From NCBI GenBank assembly GCA_008828725.1, contig MEHQ01004556.1, forward strand, positions 62,001-126,000: 64,000 bases of DNA, given 5' to 3'. Of the stretch, positions 33,991-45,530 are shown piece by piece (the first letter of the stretch is position 1; each line of letters begins with the position of its first letter). This stretch comes from Saccharina japonica (taxonomy: Eukaryota > Sar > Phaeophyceae > Laminariales > Laminariaceae). Below the pieces are notes generated by a model that saw only the letters and a program-made list of their open reading frames with translations, ran no database searches and was not told where the DNA came from. A program made the position numbers and the translations under genes.

Positions 33991-34675
33991 AACCCCCCCC
34001 CCTCATATACCGCAACAGTCCTCTCAAAAATCCCCTCGGTGTCTACAGCTGGCTGGACCAAGTGGGGCTTTCGTAATGACGTGAGCCCACCGAACTATTA
34101 GAGGCCAGTATGCCGTAACACCGCACTGCTGTGAGAGCCTCCTCATAGCAATAGGCCGGCACCGGACTATCGCGGTACAGTCGTGCCCAAGAAAACGATT
34201 TCACCGCCACTATTTACGAAGATATAGAAAAAGCAGGCGCATATTCAAACGCACATAAAAATTGACCAGCCCAAACACCTAATTAGTTGCATATAACTCG
34301 TAGTCAATGTAAACCATCAAAGACTATCTGTACAAGCGCATCAGCTGTGACACAGCAGCATTATATACTATTTACTGTGCCGGCCCCGTTGGGAGTGGCT
34401 CGCCGCCGAGCCCCCTTGATAGCGCCCTCACACGTCCGGCGTGCCCATTGCGCAGGAGGTGAGCGCGTGTTGCGTGAGCGTCCTTGGGTTGGCGTCCACT
34501 CCGCCCGAGAGATGGATCTCACGTCATCTACCCGGCCGTATCTGCAAGAAAAAAAGGTGGGTTCCGGAGATGAGCAACACAGCACGAAGGGGGGTAAGAG
34601 TAACTACTCACGCATATACGGTACACGTGCAGATTGGACGGGAGGAGGGAGGGGCGAGGGAGGAAGGAGCGGGGG
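33981..34675 (-). pseudogene. Indel-riddled copy of the upstream part of the methyltransferase gene
   Basis: Matches 28205-28908 of unit 2 end to end, but with dozens of mostly 1-3 base deletions and insertions, including in the ankyrin exon (34378-34542), where the frame is destroyed. The adjoining unit 3 sequence has few such changes. Either this section decayed as a pseudogene or it is unpolished long-read sequence; the density and even spread of indels favour the latter. Confidence 0.75.
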
Positions 34676-35540
34676 GGGGAGGGAAAAAAGGGGGCGGCCC
34701 CTAAAGAGGGTGGGGACTTGCGTGATCGGGTGCCGAGATTGCTTGGGATCGAGTAAAACTCTGTAATCGTGAATAAGATAAGAGAAAAGTCAAAGGGCAG
34801 CGTCGTGATAAGAAGGGTGTTGAGGGAGGGGGCTGGGAAAGTGGGGGGGGGGTATATGGGTAGGGAGGGAAGGAGGGCGAAAGCCCAAAGAGTACTGCTG
34901 GCTGGCTTGATGGGTGTCGAGATTCTTGAGGAGGAGTGTGTATGTAGAGACAAAAAGTAGCAAGGCAGCGCCATGAACAAGTAGGGGGTGTTGCTGGCCG
35001 ACAGGTACCCCCAGCCTTGGGCATCAACGGAGGTGTGAAGTTCGCTCTACTTTACATTCAGACATCATAGTCCTACTGCTGTAGTCCTGTACTCGTAGTA
35101 GCAGCACCCGTAGGTGACATCGTTCGTTGCTCTTCATCAAGCTTTATGCTTGTTTTAGATTGAACTCCAAAAGTCAACATACTGCCGAGGATGAGGGATT
35201 CAACATGCACACATTGCAATGCATACCCAGCGAGCGAGGCCGGAAACCAGCAAATCACCTCGAACAATCCAGAAGGTCGGCTCCCGTAGGTCCGCTTGCC
35301 GTCTCTGATGGCAAGCTCATCGTTGTGGTACGTAAGCTTCCCCTCTCACCGCACTGCGTATGGTAGCCGCAAACAACAGGATGCGGCGTAACCTCTCTTT
35401 CAACCAAAAATATTCAAGGCACTGCACAGCAGTAGATGCACAGCAGTACACGACTTTGCAGATGGCAGCACTTCAAGCCCTCGAGGTTTATCTAACTCCA
35501 CTAGAATGCCAAGAGATCCCTTCCGTTAGCGCAGCCTCCA
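34676..35540. other. G-rich spacer
   Basis: GGGAGG-rich sequence to about 34960, then unremarkable DNA. The word TACTGCTGTA occurs at 35074. No gene recognised. Confidence 0.35.
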
Positions 35541-36101
35541 GTGCTACAGGCGCTGCTCTGGTGGTGTTGCGTTGAGAACGATAACCCCGCTTCCCGGTTT
35601 CGGAAGCTTTTAGGAAGCATGCATTACGTAATTTCATGGAAACCCCATCCAAAATTACTGCCCATTGCCGAGGGAACGCAAATATGGGACAATTTGCGTT
35701 TTTCAGGGATTTGTAGCTTGGGTGGTTCTCCGTCGTGTGATCTGTGCTTTGATCGATCACAGAGCGCCAATCCCGCCACCTTCCCTTTCCCCAAACAATA
35801 CGTGCTGTCGCAACGCGATAGCACCGGACCAAGCAGCGAACTAATCGCTGCCTGGTTCTCCCCCAACCCCCGACGGTACCATGGTGAGTGCTTCGGCTGG
35901 TACGACTTTGAAAAATGGTGTGTGGTTTGGAACTGCTCTGTTTTCTCGCTCGTCGAGGCATGGGCGGTCGATTTTACTCGAAAAATGTTACAACTCGATG
36001 AGGTTGTTTGTGGCCGTGTACATATTGCGCAAATACGACTCAGGCTCGCTGAGCTCGTAAACAGCATTGGGCTTCACTTCGATATCTACGGCATTGCCTG
36101 A
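35541..36101 (+). other. Unassigned 186-codon open frame
   Basis: The longest open frame in the 35-39 kb region. The translation is Trp/Cys-rich with no domain I recognise, begins at a non-ATG codon and overlaps antisense frames of similar length. It may be an exon, a decayed element or chance. I do not assign a product. Confidence 0.2.
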
Positions 36102-37440
36102 CTAGTGTGTGGCATGAGGTGCAGACGGCACTGTCGTTGATGGGTTATAGCTGTAGCAAGCACACCGTAAGACTAGAGAGGAATCGGGTGTTTCTATTGT
36201 CACACCATGGTTTTTGGAATAGGTCCATACTGGAAACCCCATATTTGATGGTTCTCGAGACCGATTGCAGTCAGGCTCGAGCACAGCCGGTCATCTCAAC
36301 TGAGACTCGCGCCGACGTCTCGCCCTACACAGCTACGCAGTCCACTAGCAGCTAGAGTACATCCTCTCTCTAACTCGAGTTCCCTTGGTTGCATCGTATA
36401 GTGCTGTGTGGAGGCTTCTCCGGTGTTGTGTCACAAGTAAGTGATGTGTCTTATGGCACTGGTCCGAGGGAAGCTGTGAGTGCTGTCGAGAGGCGCCCAT
36501 AGCCCGCCCGGCATTCGCCTTTTATCATGCCAGTACATAACCAAAAAACACGGTAGTATCTAGGCTGCTGTAGCAGTCCACTTACAGCAAAGCCTCGCTG
36601 GAAAAAGCAGCGAGTGCAACAGGCTAGCGGCCAAACACGCAGCTATCGCTGTGTTTCGACGAGTGCAAGTTGTGAGATGGTGGATGGCGTGCTATTTACT
36701 CATATTATTAATAGTGTGGATACCGCCCTCACGATGATTAGAGGGGCTGTTGCCATCGCCACTGGCTGAATGTGGCCTCGAGGTCTGCCGTGTAGCACTC
36801 CGGGCGGAATGTATGGACCGCTTGGTCTGCAAATCACTGCCTTGACGTTCCTAAACGAGAGCGGTAGGTGCCAGTACCAGCACCTCGGAAGGCGTTTTTG
36901 ACGCGGAGGGAGCTGTTATCACAACAGACCAATAGATGGTGTATCATACCTGGTATACCCTTAAGTGATAAGGCTGGGCACGGAAACAGTAGTATGCACT
37001 GGCAGTAGTAATCTACTGATTAACCCGGCCAGTAATTTCACCAGTAAACTTTTAACTTACGTACGTCCAAGAAACACGCCACATCATAGTACGGAAACCC
37101 AAGGAATGCGTTTCGGGAGGAGACAGGGTAGAGGAGCTCTCCGCCACCCCCTGGATGTTGGACCTTTTCACGCTTTCCTTTCTTCCGCATTTTTCATCGT
37201 TGGTCTCTTTTTCTGCGTTGAGTACCTGGTACCTTCGCGCGCCGTTACTCGCTTCGCTCGGCCAGTATACTGTTGCAAACCAGTATACTGACTGATTTTG
37301 ACGACAGTATAATCGCTACTGACTGGGTCAGCTAGTGCCCAGCCCTACCAAGTGAGGTACAGGCTCGTGCCAGGCTGTATTTTCTTATTATGCCAGTGCT
37401 ACACGAAACATTTTACGACAGCATACGTAGTGCACAGCAG
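36102..37440. other. Spacer without recognisable gene
   Basis: Only short unsupported frames. TACCTGGTA words lie at 36947 and 37223. Confidence 0.35.
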
Positions 37441-37454
37441 ATGCTTTCAGTATA

Positions 37455-38050
37455 TAACGCATACTCCGAGTATACTCGGGAGTATCGAGTACATTTTCGT
37501 GCTCCGGGTACTGAGAGTATTAGAGTGCTGGCGGCCTAAATACTGCAAGTACTGTGAGTATCATCACGGAGTACAGAACCCCCGAGTACAAGCAGTACCC
37601 GCAGTATCGAACTCCTAAATACTTGGGAGTATCAGGCAGTGTCTGCAGTACAGAACCTCAAAATACTGCGAGTACACAAAGTAACTGAAGTAATTTTTCG
37701 GGAGCGTCTACGAGTATAAACTATGAAATGTTGATGTTGCAAACGCCAGTCAAAAGCTTCGAGTCGTTAAAATGATGCACAGATGCTCCCAGTATACTTC
37801 TTGCTCCGAGTTAACTTGGAGTATCGAGGACTGGGAGTCCGAGCAAGTACTGAAGGCGCGAATACTGCACGTATCAAGAGTTCCCGCAGTATCGGACCCC
37901 CAGGTACTTGAGAGTATTGGCAGTATCCGCAGCACAGAATCTCGAAATGCTTCGAGCACTCGCAGTATCCAAAGTACATAAAACCGAAATGCTGCCTAGT
38001 ACACGAACCATCTGAAGTATTTTTTATTTTTTCTCTAAAATACTTCACTT
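37455..38050. repeat. Duplicated AGTAT/GAGTACT-rich array
   Basis: Two ~260 bp blocks (about 37455-37715 and 37779-38045) share the same order of short motifs (CTCCGAGT.AACT/TACTC, GGAGTATCGAG, CCGCAGTATCG, TACTTG(G)GAGTAT, CTGCAGTA/CGCAGCACAGAA), each itself built of ~25-30 bp AGTAY repeats. Confidence 0.65.
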
Positions 38051-39576
38051 TAGTCCCAGGCGCTGGGAGCATCTGTAGACAGTTCAAGTATTAACTTGAA
38101 AAAACAGGCGAGACCGAAGTCGGACCCGTGGTTCAGTGAACAAACAGCACGCCGGCACACTGCCCTCCGATCTGCCGGCAAGGCGTCTCTCTCCGAACTG
38201 CAAAAAACGCAGCAAGTCGGTTGTCCAGTGGATGTGTGCACCAGAAAAATAATGGGGCTCGAGCCAGCATCTCAGCCCAACGAAACCAGGGTTAACAGGC
38301 ACCCCATGAAACTCCTGTTTCGATTTCGTCTAGTTTTAACAGTTGGCCTTGGAACCCTTGTCCCTCTCCTAATATCGTACCGTATTGATATCGGGCGTTT
38401 CGGTGGGCTATTGTCTTGATACGTTATGGTCCAACGCGGTTGTGTGTCTGTACAAATCAGTAGTGGTGTGCCCCTTTGTTCGGCTCACGCGATGCACTTA
38501 CCTTTATATTATTTGACACCCGGTATAAACTCGCACAGATTATACTGGTTCTGGTGTGTGCATCGCCGTGGTCATTTTGTGTGTATTACCCGTCAACTTT
38601 CAGTACACTGCCGCCTTTCACCTGCCCCGTGTTCCTAAATGGAAGTCCGTCACCTACAGCAGTAGCTGCGATACAGCTATAAATTGAGCTTGGCGTAGGA
38701 TATACTGGCAGTACAAATATACTGGCCGTATACTCACACTGGCTGAGAGCACCAGTCTAGTTGAACAAGAGTGTGTTGAAACTTTTATAAACTTGAGTAC
38801 GTCCGGCTAAACGCCATCCGTAGAGAACAGAAAACCTCACAAATTGGGAAATAAGGAAACGAGACGGAGGAGAGAGACGGGAACTTTGCGCCGGGTGGGC
38901 GAGTTCTTGTCTTCCGCTACCTACTCTGATCCAAATTTACCACGGATTGTGACGGGAAGTGAAGCGAAAATGCCCAAAAAAATCGCGTCCAGCCGTCCAG
39001 TCCCGCAGCCGATGGCTCGGGTCTCCGCCATATAAACAGTGTATTGAGGGAATCCAGTATACTGGCAGCTAAAGTCTACGGTATATCTGGTACATCATAC
39101 TGGCCTCGCCAGCCAGTACCCAAACCCTATACAGCTGTAATACGGTCTCGTTTATTCCCCAAACCCCAGCAGTAGTTGGGACTCGCCTCCACTGGTTTTC
39201 CACAACGTGGCTGTTGACCTTTGGTTCGACAGCGAAATGAAGTGCAAATAACAGTCGCTCCTCGCGAGTATCGTGAAACGCCCACGATGGTGGTCGAAAC
39301 CCTCCCGGCATTTCCGACGCATTGCACGATATTATCCAAGAAAGAAGCAGTTAACGTCGGCGCAGTCAGCTGGCCCCACAGCGCAACCGTGGGATGGCCT
39401 ACTTTCCTGTCTCCCTTCTACCTACAAGTAGACTATCGCCTAGGTCTCTTTAACGAAAAACCGCGATTGCTCTTCCCCCCCACCCCCTTGTCGCTTACGA
39501 CTCGGCCATGCTATGAAATGAAAGTACCCCCCCGCCATTCCCGTCCTTTTTCTTGTTTGGCATTTGTTGTAAACAG
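38051..39576. other. Region upstream of RPS10 coding exons
   Basis: No other gene recognised. The RPS10 first exon (start codon) must lie here or the start is otherwise hidden. ATG followed by GT occurs near 39286 but cannot be proven as the start. Confidence 0.35.
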
Positions 39577-42500
39577 TTCATCCAAAAGAAGAACCGCCTA
39601 GCGGTTTACTCGTACCTCTTCAAGGAGGGCGTCCTAGTCGCCAAGAAGGACTTCTTCAAGCCCAAGCACGACAAAATCGAGGATGTGCCTAACCTGGAGG
39701 TGCTGGCCCTCATGAAGTCCATGAAGTCCCGTGGCCTCGTGCGCGAAACCTTCAACTGGTGAGGCTTTTGCGTTGACGCGGCCGGCGGACCGGACCGACT
39801 TTGACTCCGAACGAATAGGAAATAGGACAACGAACGTATCATAGGGTATAATAATATATGTGTGCTTGTGCGGGTGTGGAGTCTTTGTGTAGGTAGGCGT
39901 GTTTGTGGTGGGTTTTGCGCACGCGTTGCGTGTGTGGGCGCTTTCAATCGGCGTGGAACAACCGTCTCGTGTCGGCCGGCTCTGACCGCGAACGATGATT
40001 GTAAAGGCGTATGATGTGTGTGCTGTGCGCGTTGCTTTGGATGTGCGAGCGTTTTGTGTATGTCGAGCTCAGACCTGACGTAGACTTGCCTACTACCGAA
40101 GTATGTTATCATACCTGACCCCTGAGGGCATTTTGAGCTCAAAGGCGACGACGTAATACGTACTTAATACTCCGTATATACCAAGTACTGTTTGTATATT
40201 TTTTTTTTGTTTTTTCCCTCCTATAAATTGTCTTGGCCTTTCTTTTTTTTTCTCTCCCTCCCCGAAACGGTGCGCGGCCTGCATGTTTTATCGCGAGAAG
40301 GCTTCAGCCCTTTCCTACTCGCGTCGAACTGCGCCTATATGTGAATACTTGGGACCACGAACTATGTGCTTTAACGAACGGGTCTTTTGATTGTCGCCGC
40401 CAACAGGCAGTACTTTTACTGGTACCTGACCGCTGAGGGCATCGAGTACTTGAGGGAGTACCTCCACCTCCCGGAGGAGATCGTGCCCGCCACGCTCAAG
40501 AAGAGCGCGTCCCGCCCCGCACGCCCCGGACCGGCACCCGGAGGTGAGGAGGAGCGAAGGAAGCAGCCACTCGTGCATGCCATATCCCTGGTCTCCGACA
40601 TTGTTTTATCAGCACATGCTTGTTGCCTTCTAGCGTGGGCGCAGTTTATAATAAGGGTTGTTACATAGAAGCGAGTCCGGAGCCACTTGACCCCGTGTAT
40701 CGTGCCATCTTGGCGAATACGATAACACACGCCCTCGGAGGAAAATCCGAGGCGAGAATTTCTGAAACTAGGCTATTACGGAGGACCTATGAGTAAAATA
40801 GGACCAAATATTGTTGGAAAAATTAGGGGAATATATAGGTTTTTGTGCGATCGTAGGTCCTATTTACTATGGTCCCCCGTCATGGGAGGGGCACACAAAA
40901 CAAAAATGGTGGTGGTTTTGGATGCATCGATCGGCCGTAGTTAGCTCCTTTTCCCCCAATGTCGAGAAAATCAGCTTCAAAATTGGAAATGGGTCCCCCG
41001 TGTACAGGTGCGCGCGTTTTTTCATCATGCGTGTTGCTCGGTACCATATGGTATGCTACAGTAGATTGTACCCCAGTACGAGTATGCTGGGTATACTGCT
41101 ACAGCTACGACGAAATTACCGGAGGGGGGGGGGGGGGGGGGGGGGTCGGGACACAACTATAATTTAATTGTTCCCGTTGCAGCTTGGTATTTTTTCACGG
41201 GTACCATGGTATGCTAGATTGTACCCGAGTATACTGGGTATACTGCTAGCTTTTCGGCGAAGTTACCGGGGTGGGGGAGGGGACGAAACCATAACTTAAT
41301 TGTCGTTCCCGTTGCTGCTGATGATTGTTTACGACCAGGGGAGCGCGAGGGTGGCCGCGGCGGTGGCTACGGTGGAGACCGCGGAGGAGGCGGCGGCTAC
41401 GGCGACAAGAAGATGGGACCCGGAGGAGACTTCAACCCCGAGTTCCAGAGGGTGAGAGCGGAGGGGAGAGAAGGCTGGCATGGTTTATTTAGTCCGTGCC
41501 CGTTTTTTTAATAACTAATTTCGTGTCCTTTTTTTTTCCAAGTCATTTTTGTGTCGAGTTCGGAGGCGTTTTCTTTTTTCGCCTTTTTAACGGGAGGGTG
41601 ATAACTTTTTGTTCGCGTTGAAAGACCAGTAAATAAGACGCCTCGAAATGGTGGCCTCCCCTCTGCCGTGATTTGTAAGACCACTTTCGACATACATGGT
41701 ACCCCGCTATCCGCGAATGTGAGGAGTGTTTGGGTTTTCGCGTTAATGTCCCAACGGCTCTTGAATTTCTGGACAGAGGGTGGTGTACCAGGTATATTTG
41801 AACCGCTTGTGAAACTGGGCGGGAAAAGGCTAATGAAACAAAATAATGAGTTTTTTCAGCGTAAGCCGCACGCAGCAAGCAGTGTTAGGTAGGCTTGTGT
41901 TTTTTTGCGGAGGGGGTGATCAGTGAAGCGTCCGAACTAACTAAAGGCATGACCAGTGGCTGTCCTGTCCACCAGGCGGAGGAGGGAGCGACTGCAACGT
42001 AATTTCGGTCGAGAAGAAAGCCGTTGCTGGTGTGGAACCTCACGACGAACACGGTCTCGCCCCCGAGTTCGTGGTAAATTCCACACCAACAATGGCCCTC
42101 TTCTCGACCGACGACGTTACAGTCGCTCCCTCCCCCACCTGCTGGGTATTTTAGTACAAAAGAGCTTGTATACTAGGCAAGCGTGCAGCAGGATTTTGTT
42201 TTCTCACTGCCACAAAAGTTGCGTGCACATCTGATCTGTATGATATGCCATCATATTCGTATGTAAGGATGCACAGGCTATTTTGATGGGTGTATGATGG
42301 ACGATTTTGATAAGACCGCGTTTTTGCAGTCAAAGTCTGAGTCCCTTCACCCTTTTACTTCCGCACTGCTGTTCAGAAACACACTGTCTGTCACCCTAAT
42401 TTCAAGCAATTTGTCCCTGTAACGACAGTGCTAAAGAAATTAAAGCCGTTTCCTATTATATGATGTGGTATAACACGGCAGGTCGATTTTTTTTGTTTCC

Positions 42501-43221
42501 GACAACAGTTGGCAGGTTTTTATTTTAGACCCGGATAGAGAGCAAATTTCTGTAGCGCGCTTCTCGAGATAAGTTTTCCCACCATTCCACAGCCATTTGT
42601 ACCCCCAGGTAAAATTTCTCTTCTCCACTTTCATTGTTCAGCACTCCTGTGCCATTTCGAATAATGCCCATCGAATACCATTCGAAAGGTACACTTGCCC
42701 GTTGCGACAGAATTCGAAATGGCACAGTAGTGCTATTTATGGCAAAAATGGCGGTGTTTCGATGGAAAAACGGATTTTTGGTCTGGGTACGTACACCTGT
42801 GGGATGGTGGGGACTTGATGCGAGACGCGCATGACTACTGCTGTTTTGCTCTTCGTCTATCAGGGTGCAAAACCATGAAGAACCCACGTGGGGATCAAAC
42901 AAATCGCACGCACTGCCATATTAGAAACGGCCTACTACAAATATAAACCCCGAGAGGAGGTTCCTATATATATACTGTACAACAAGCGGAGGCTTTTCGC
43001 TTCCCTCGTAAGGCATGGGGAGCTTTCAGTTTGAGCATCATTCACGTATATATAGTAAAGAGACCGGCCACTCACTCTTTTGCCTGCTCCCCCTACTTTT
43101 TTCGCTGCCCGCCCCCGGCTTTGGACATGGACCCGTTTTTTTTTTCCGTGTGCAGGGAGGCGGCGGACAGGACGGTTACCGCCGTGGGGGAGGCTTCGGC
43201 CGCGGCGGTGGCGGCGACTAA
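39577..43221 (+). CDS. RPS10: Ribosomal protein S10, cytosolic small subunit (eS10)
   Basis: Exons are 39577-39758, 40407-40543, 41339-41451 and 43156-43221 (stop TAA). GT-AG junctions restore codons at each join. The encoded ~165 residues match eS10 along its length (family ~165 residues): [52 protein letters not shown] and [11 protein letters not shown] form the S10/plectin winged-helix domain, followed by a Gly/Arg-rich tail ([18 protein letters not shown]). eS10 is part of the 40S beak near the mRNA entry side. The first exon seen starts FIQKKNR directly after an acceptor, so the initiator Met is on an upstream exon I cannot place. Introns are 648, 795 and 1704 bp. Confidence 0.95.
41041..41320 (+). 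repeat. Tandem ~155 bp duplication in RPS10 intron 2
   Basis: Two copies share GGTATGCTA, AGATTGTACCC, AGTATGCTGGGTATACTGCT and TTAATTGT.CCCGTTGC. The first carries a 22-base G-run where the second has GGGGTGGGGGAGGGG. Confidence 0.7.
41970..42145. repeat. Long hairpin in RPS10 intron 3
   Basis: The left arm (GGAGGGAGCGACTGCAACGT, TCGGTCGAGAAGA, TGGTGTGGAA, ACGAAC) is mirrored by the right arm (TTCGTGGTAAATTCCACACC, TCTTCTCGACCGA, ACGTTACAGTCGCTCCCTCC), giving about 80 bp arms with modest mismatch. A MITE or a foldback transcript precursor are both possible. Confidence 0.75.
42640..42734. repeat. Second hairpin in RPS10 intron 3
   Basis: AGCACTCCTGTGCCATTTCG plus AAT pairs with ATTCGAAATGGCACAGTAGTGCT, 23 bp arms and a ~50 base loop. 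Confidence 0.7.
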
Positions 43222-43572
43222 GCTCTGCGCCCTGCCACATCCTACGTGTGGGCGGAGACAGTCTTCTGTTGGCCGATTTTTGCGCGTCTATCGGGTCGTG
43301 GATCGGCGTGCTCGAAGGTTGTAGCGGTGGCGGAGGATGAGGCGCTGTGGCCTATAGCTAGGCTCGCGTTTTTACTTCGCCCCGCTCTGTTCGCTGAGGA
43401 AGACGAGACGGAGATAGGAGTCGTCTTCGAGGCACTTAGTCTCTCGGCGCATCGAAGCGAGAAATCGTTTTTGGTGTTGCTATGGATTTCTGAGGCGTGT
43501 TTGTTTCGCGTCTTGTGGGTCCGGGACACGGGGGACATTGCTGTTGGTCGTCACTGAACAGGCGACGGCATT

Positions 43573-43578
43573 AATAAA
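43573..43578 (+). promoter_or_regulatory. Candidate RPS10 poly(A) signal
   Basis: AATAAA followed by A-runs, about 350 bases past the stop. The intervening sequence would be the 3' UTR; a 100-codon frame in it has no domain. Confidence 0.35.
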
Positions 43579-44287
43579 AAAAAGCGGATTGGGAAAAAAA
43601 AAACATAAATTTGCGGGCTTGCCTGGCTTGCGTGCGTCGGGGAACCGTGTCGGGCGTATTATGTGTACCTGGTGCGATGAATGATTTCAGGTCGAGAACC
43701 ATCTCACGCACGCCGCTCTTGCGCGGCTAAAGGCTCCGGCTGTGCATTTTTGAGTGCGTGATCTTCGGCCTTTCGGCATATACCAGCTTCACACTTTCCA
43801 CCTCCGATGCGGTAAAGGTACCATCTCTAAATACCCACGCTTACTTGTACGTGGCGTCGTTTGGTCCCACCCAGCCCTGCACCAATCGCACTCGAACGTT
43901 GCGGAGGGACTTGCTTACCGTGTTTAGGGCGCGCTTTCTACATTTTTTTTCTCATCGCGATCGCATTTCAATTTTTTCGCAAGCGTGTTGCTTGTATTTC
44001 GGCATGTACAACAGCAGTAGTCACCCTTATGGACGTACCGCTATGTTTTTTACTCTCAGCATTGACATGTTGCACACGCATGACTGCCCGCAGTTATCCC
44101 TCTTGAGACACATGAAAGCATTGGAACTCGCTCGTGCATGTATTACGTATACCTGGTATACATTAAGGATGTCCAGCCTTGAAAACAGACGGCATTCTAC
44201 TACTGTACGAGTAGTGAACAGCACGCCAATGTTGTTGTTCGGCGCTGCATTACGAAAGTTTGCTGTATAGTCGGCAAGGACGCGTCG
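43579..44287. other. Spacer downstream of RPS10
   Basis: A 170-codon frame (43758-44270) has no recognised domain and overlaps antisense frames. No gene called. Confidence 0.3.
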
Positions 44288-44850
44288 CACACGCGGTTAC
44301 CCCCACAGCTGTCCCTTGGAACTTGGAACAAACATTGATTGATGGACGCGAAGTTGCTCGCACGACCGTCCAACCAAGGAAAGACAAACCGCACCACGCT
44401 GGGGAAACAACTGCACGACAATCAACGTTACCCATTGAGGCTGAGTCACAGCAAGCAGTGCATACTCCGCAACGTCACGCGGCACACAAACGGTTCACCT
44501 CACAGCTACGATCTTCCCTTGAAAAACATGGAACTATGGGAAATCGCTCTGACAAACAAATGCGTCCAATACAAAAACGAGTACCAGCGCCGCAACCATA
44601 TTATTTGGCACTGTGCCAAACGGCATGTACTCATCAACGACAAGTCGTACACACACGCTTTTCCTCACAGCTCTCACTTGGAAGACATGGTATGATAGAT
44701 GAGAAGTGGCTCGTACGACCGTGCAGCCTATCTATCTACAACTTCGCTCTTAGTCAAACACCCACGATACACGTGAGGTGCATGGGTGGAGAGGATCCCG
44801 CTCTCAAGACAACAAGATATCTCGATCTCACAGCTGTTGTTTTTTTTTTT
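44288..44850 (+). repeat. Diverged ~180 bp tandem repeats (CTCACAGCT family)
   Basis: Three units each begin near CACAGCT(G/A/C) followed by CCTTGGAA/CCCTTGAAAAACATGG/CACTTGGAAGACATGG and contain GCTCG(C/T)ACGACCGT or equivalents. A last CTCACAGCTGT precedes a T-run at 44832, as in repeat R3 (7240). The continuous 199-codon frame across it is likely a by-product of the repeat. Confidence 0.5.
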
Positions 44851-45017
44851 TTTTTTTAATATACACCATGCTTGGTTTGAGAACGTCGCGCAAACAAAAC
44901 CCACGGTGTCCCATTTCTCGGTGTGTGGCGCGGGATCTCTGTGAGGGAAATCCGGACTTTTTATGGCCGTGTCTACCAACAAAATAATACCTTCTGACCT
45001 TTTTTTGTATCCTTCCA

Positions 45018-45090
45018 AACTCTCCCGTCAGGCGTGACTCTCGAAAAACTTTCAACTTTTTTCTCTCAACCGATCCCGAATGATTGGCAC
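45018..45090 (+). repeat. Direct repeat, left copy
   Basis: TCTCCCGTCAGGCGTGACTC plus TCAACTTTTT, then CGATC.CGAA.GATTG, is matched at 45451-45530 about 440 bp away in the same orientation. Confidence 0.65.
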
Positions 45091-45450
45091 TACACTTTAT
45101 TAGGTGTTGCGCCGTTGTGCCAGCCCAACATTTCCCGCGAAATCACACTCATCATATGCGCAACACGTACATTGAACTGGGGGAATTCGTTTCGCCGCAA
45201 GCCACACAAATGTTGCGGAACCTTTTTTGCCGCAGGCGAGCGATGTTTGGTAGGTTGTTTTCGTGTAAAAATGTTATTTTGGAGTTTTTTCCGGCGTATT
45301 TTAACGTTCACCAGGTGTATTCCAAAAATTTCCCTCCGGGGGTCCTCCGGGGATCCTCCGGGGTACGCAACGCGCCTCCAGCACATGTCGGGCTGCGCCC
45401 AACACGCGCCGGCGGCCTTGAACGTGCCCTGATTGACACTCATACGGTCA

Positions 45451-45530
45451 TTCCAATCTCCCGTCAGGCATGACTCTTGCACTGAAAAATATCAACTTTT
45501 TCATCAATCGATCACGAACGATTGACACCC
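45451..45530 (+). repeat. Direct repeat, right copy
   Basis: TCTCCCGTCAGGCATGACTC, ATCAACTTTTTCATCAATCG and ATCACGAACGATTG. The interval contains no recognisable ORF. Confidence 0.65.

Noticed and set aside
43246-43557. 103-codon frame after the RPS10 stop
   Set aside because: It lies in the probable 3' UTR and has no similarity I recognise.
44260-44859. 199-codon open frame
   Set aside because: It spans the diverged CTCACAGCT tandem repeats and ends in a poly-Phe run from a T-tract.
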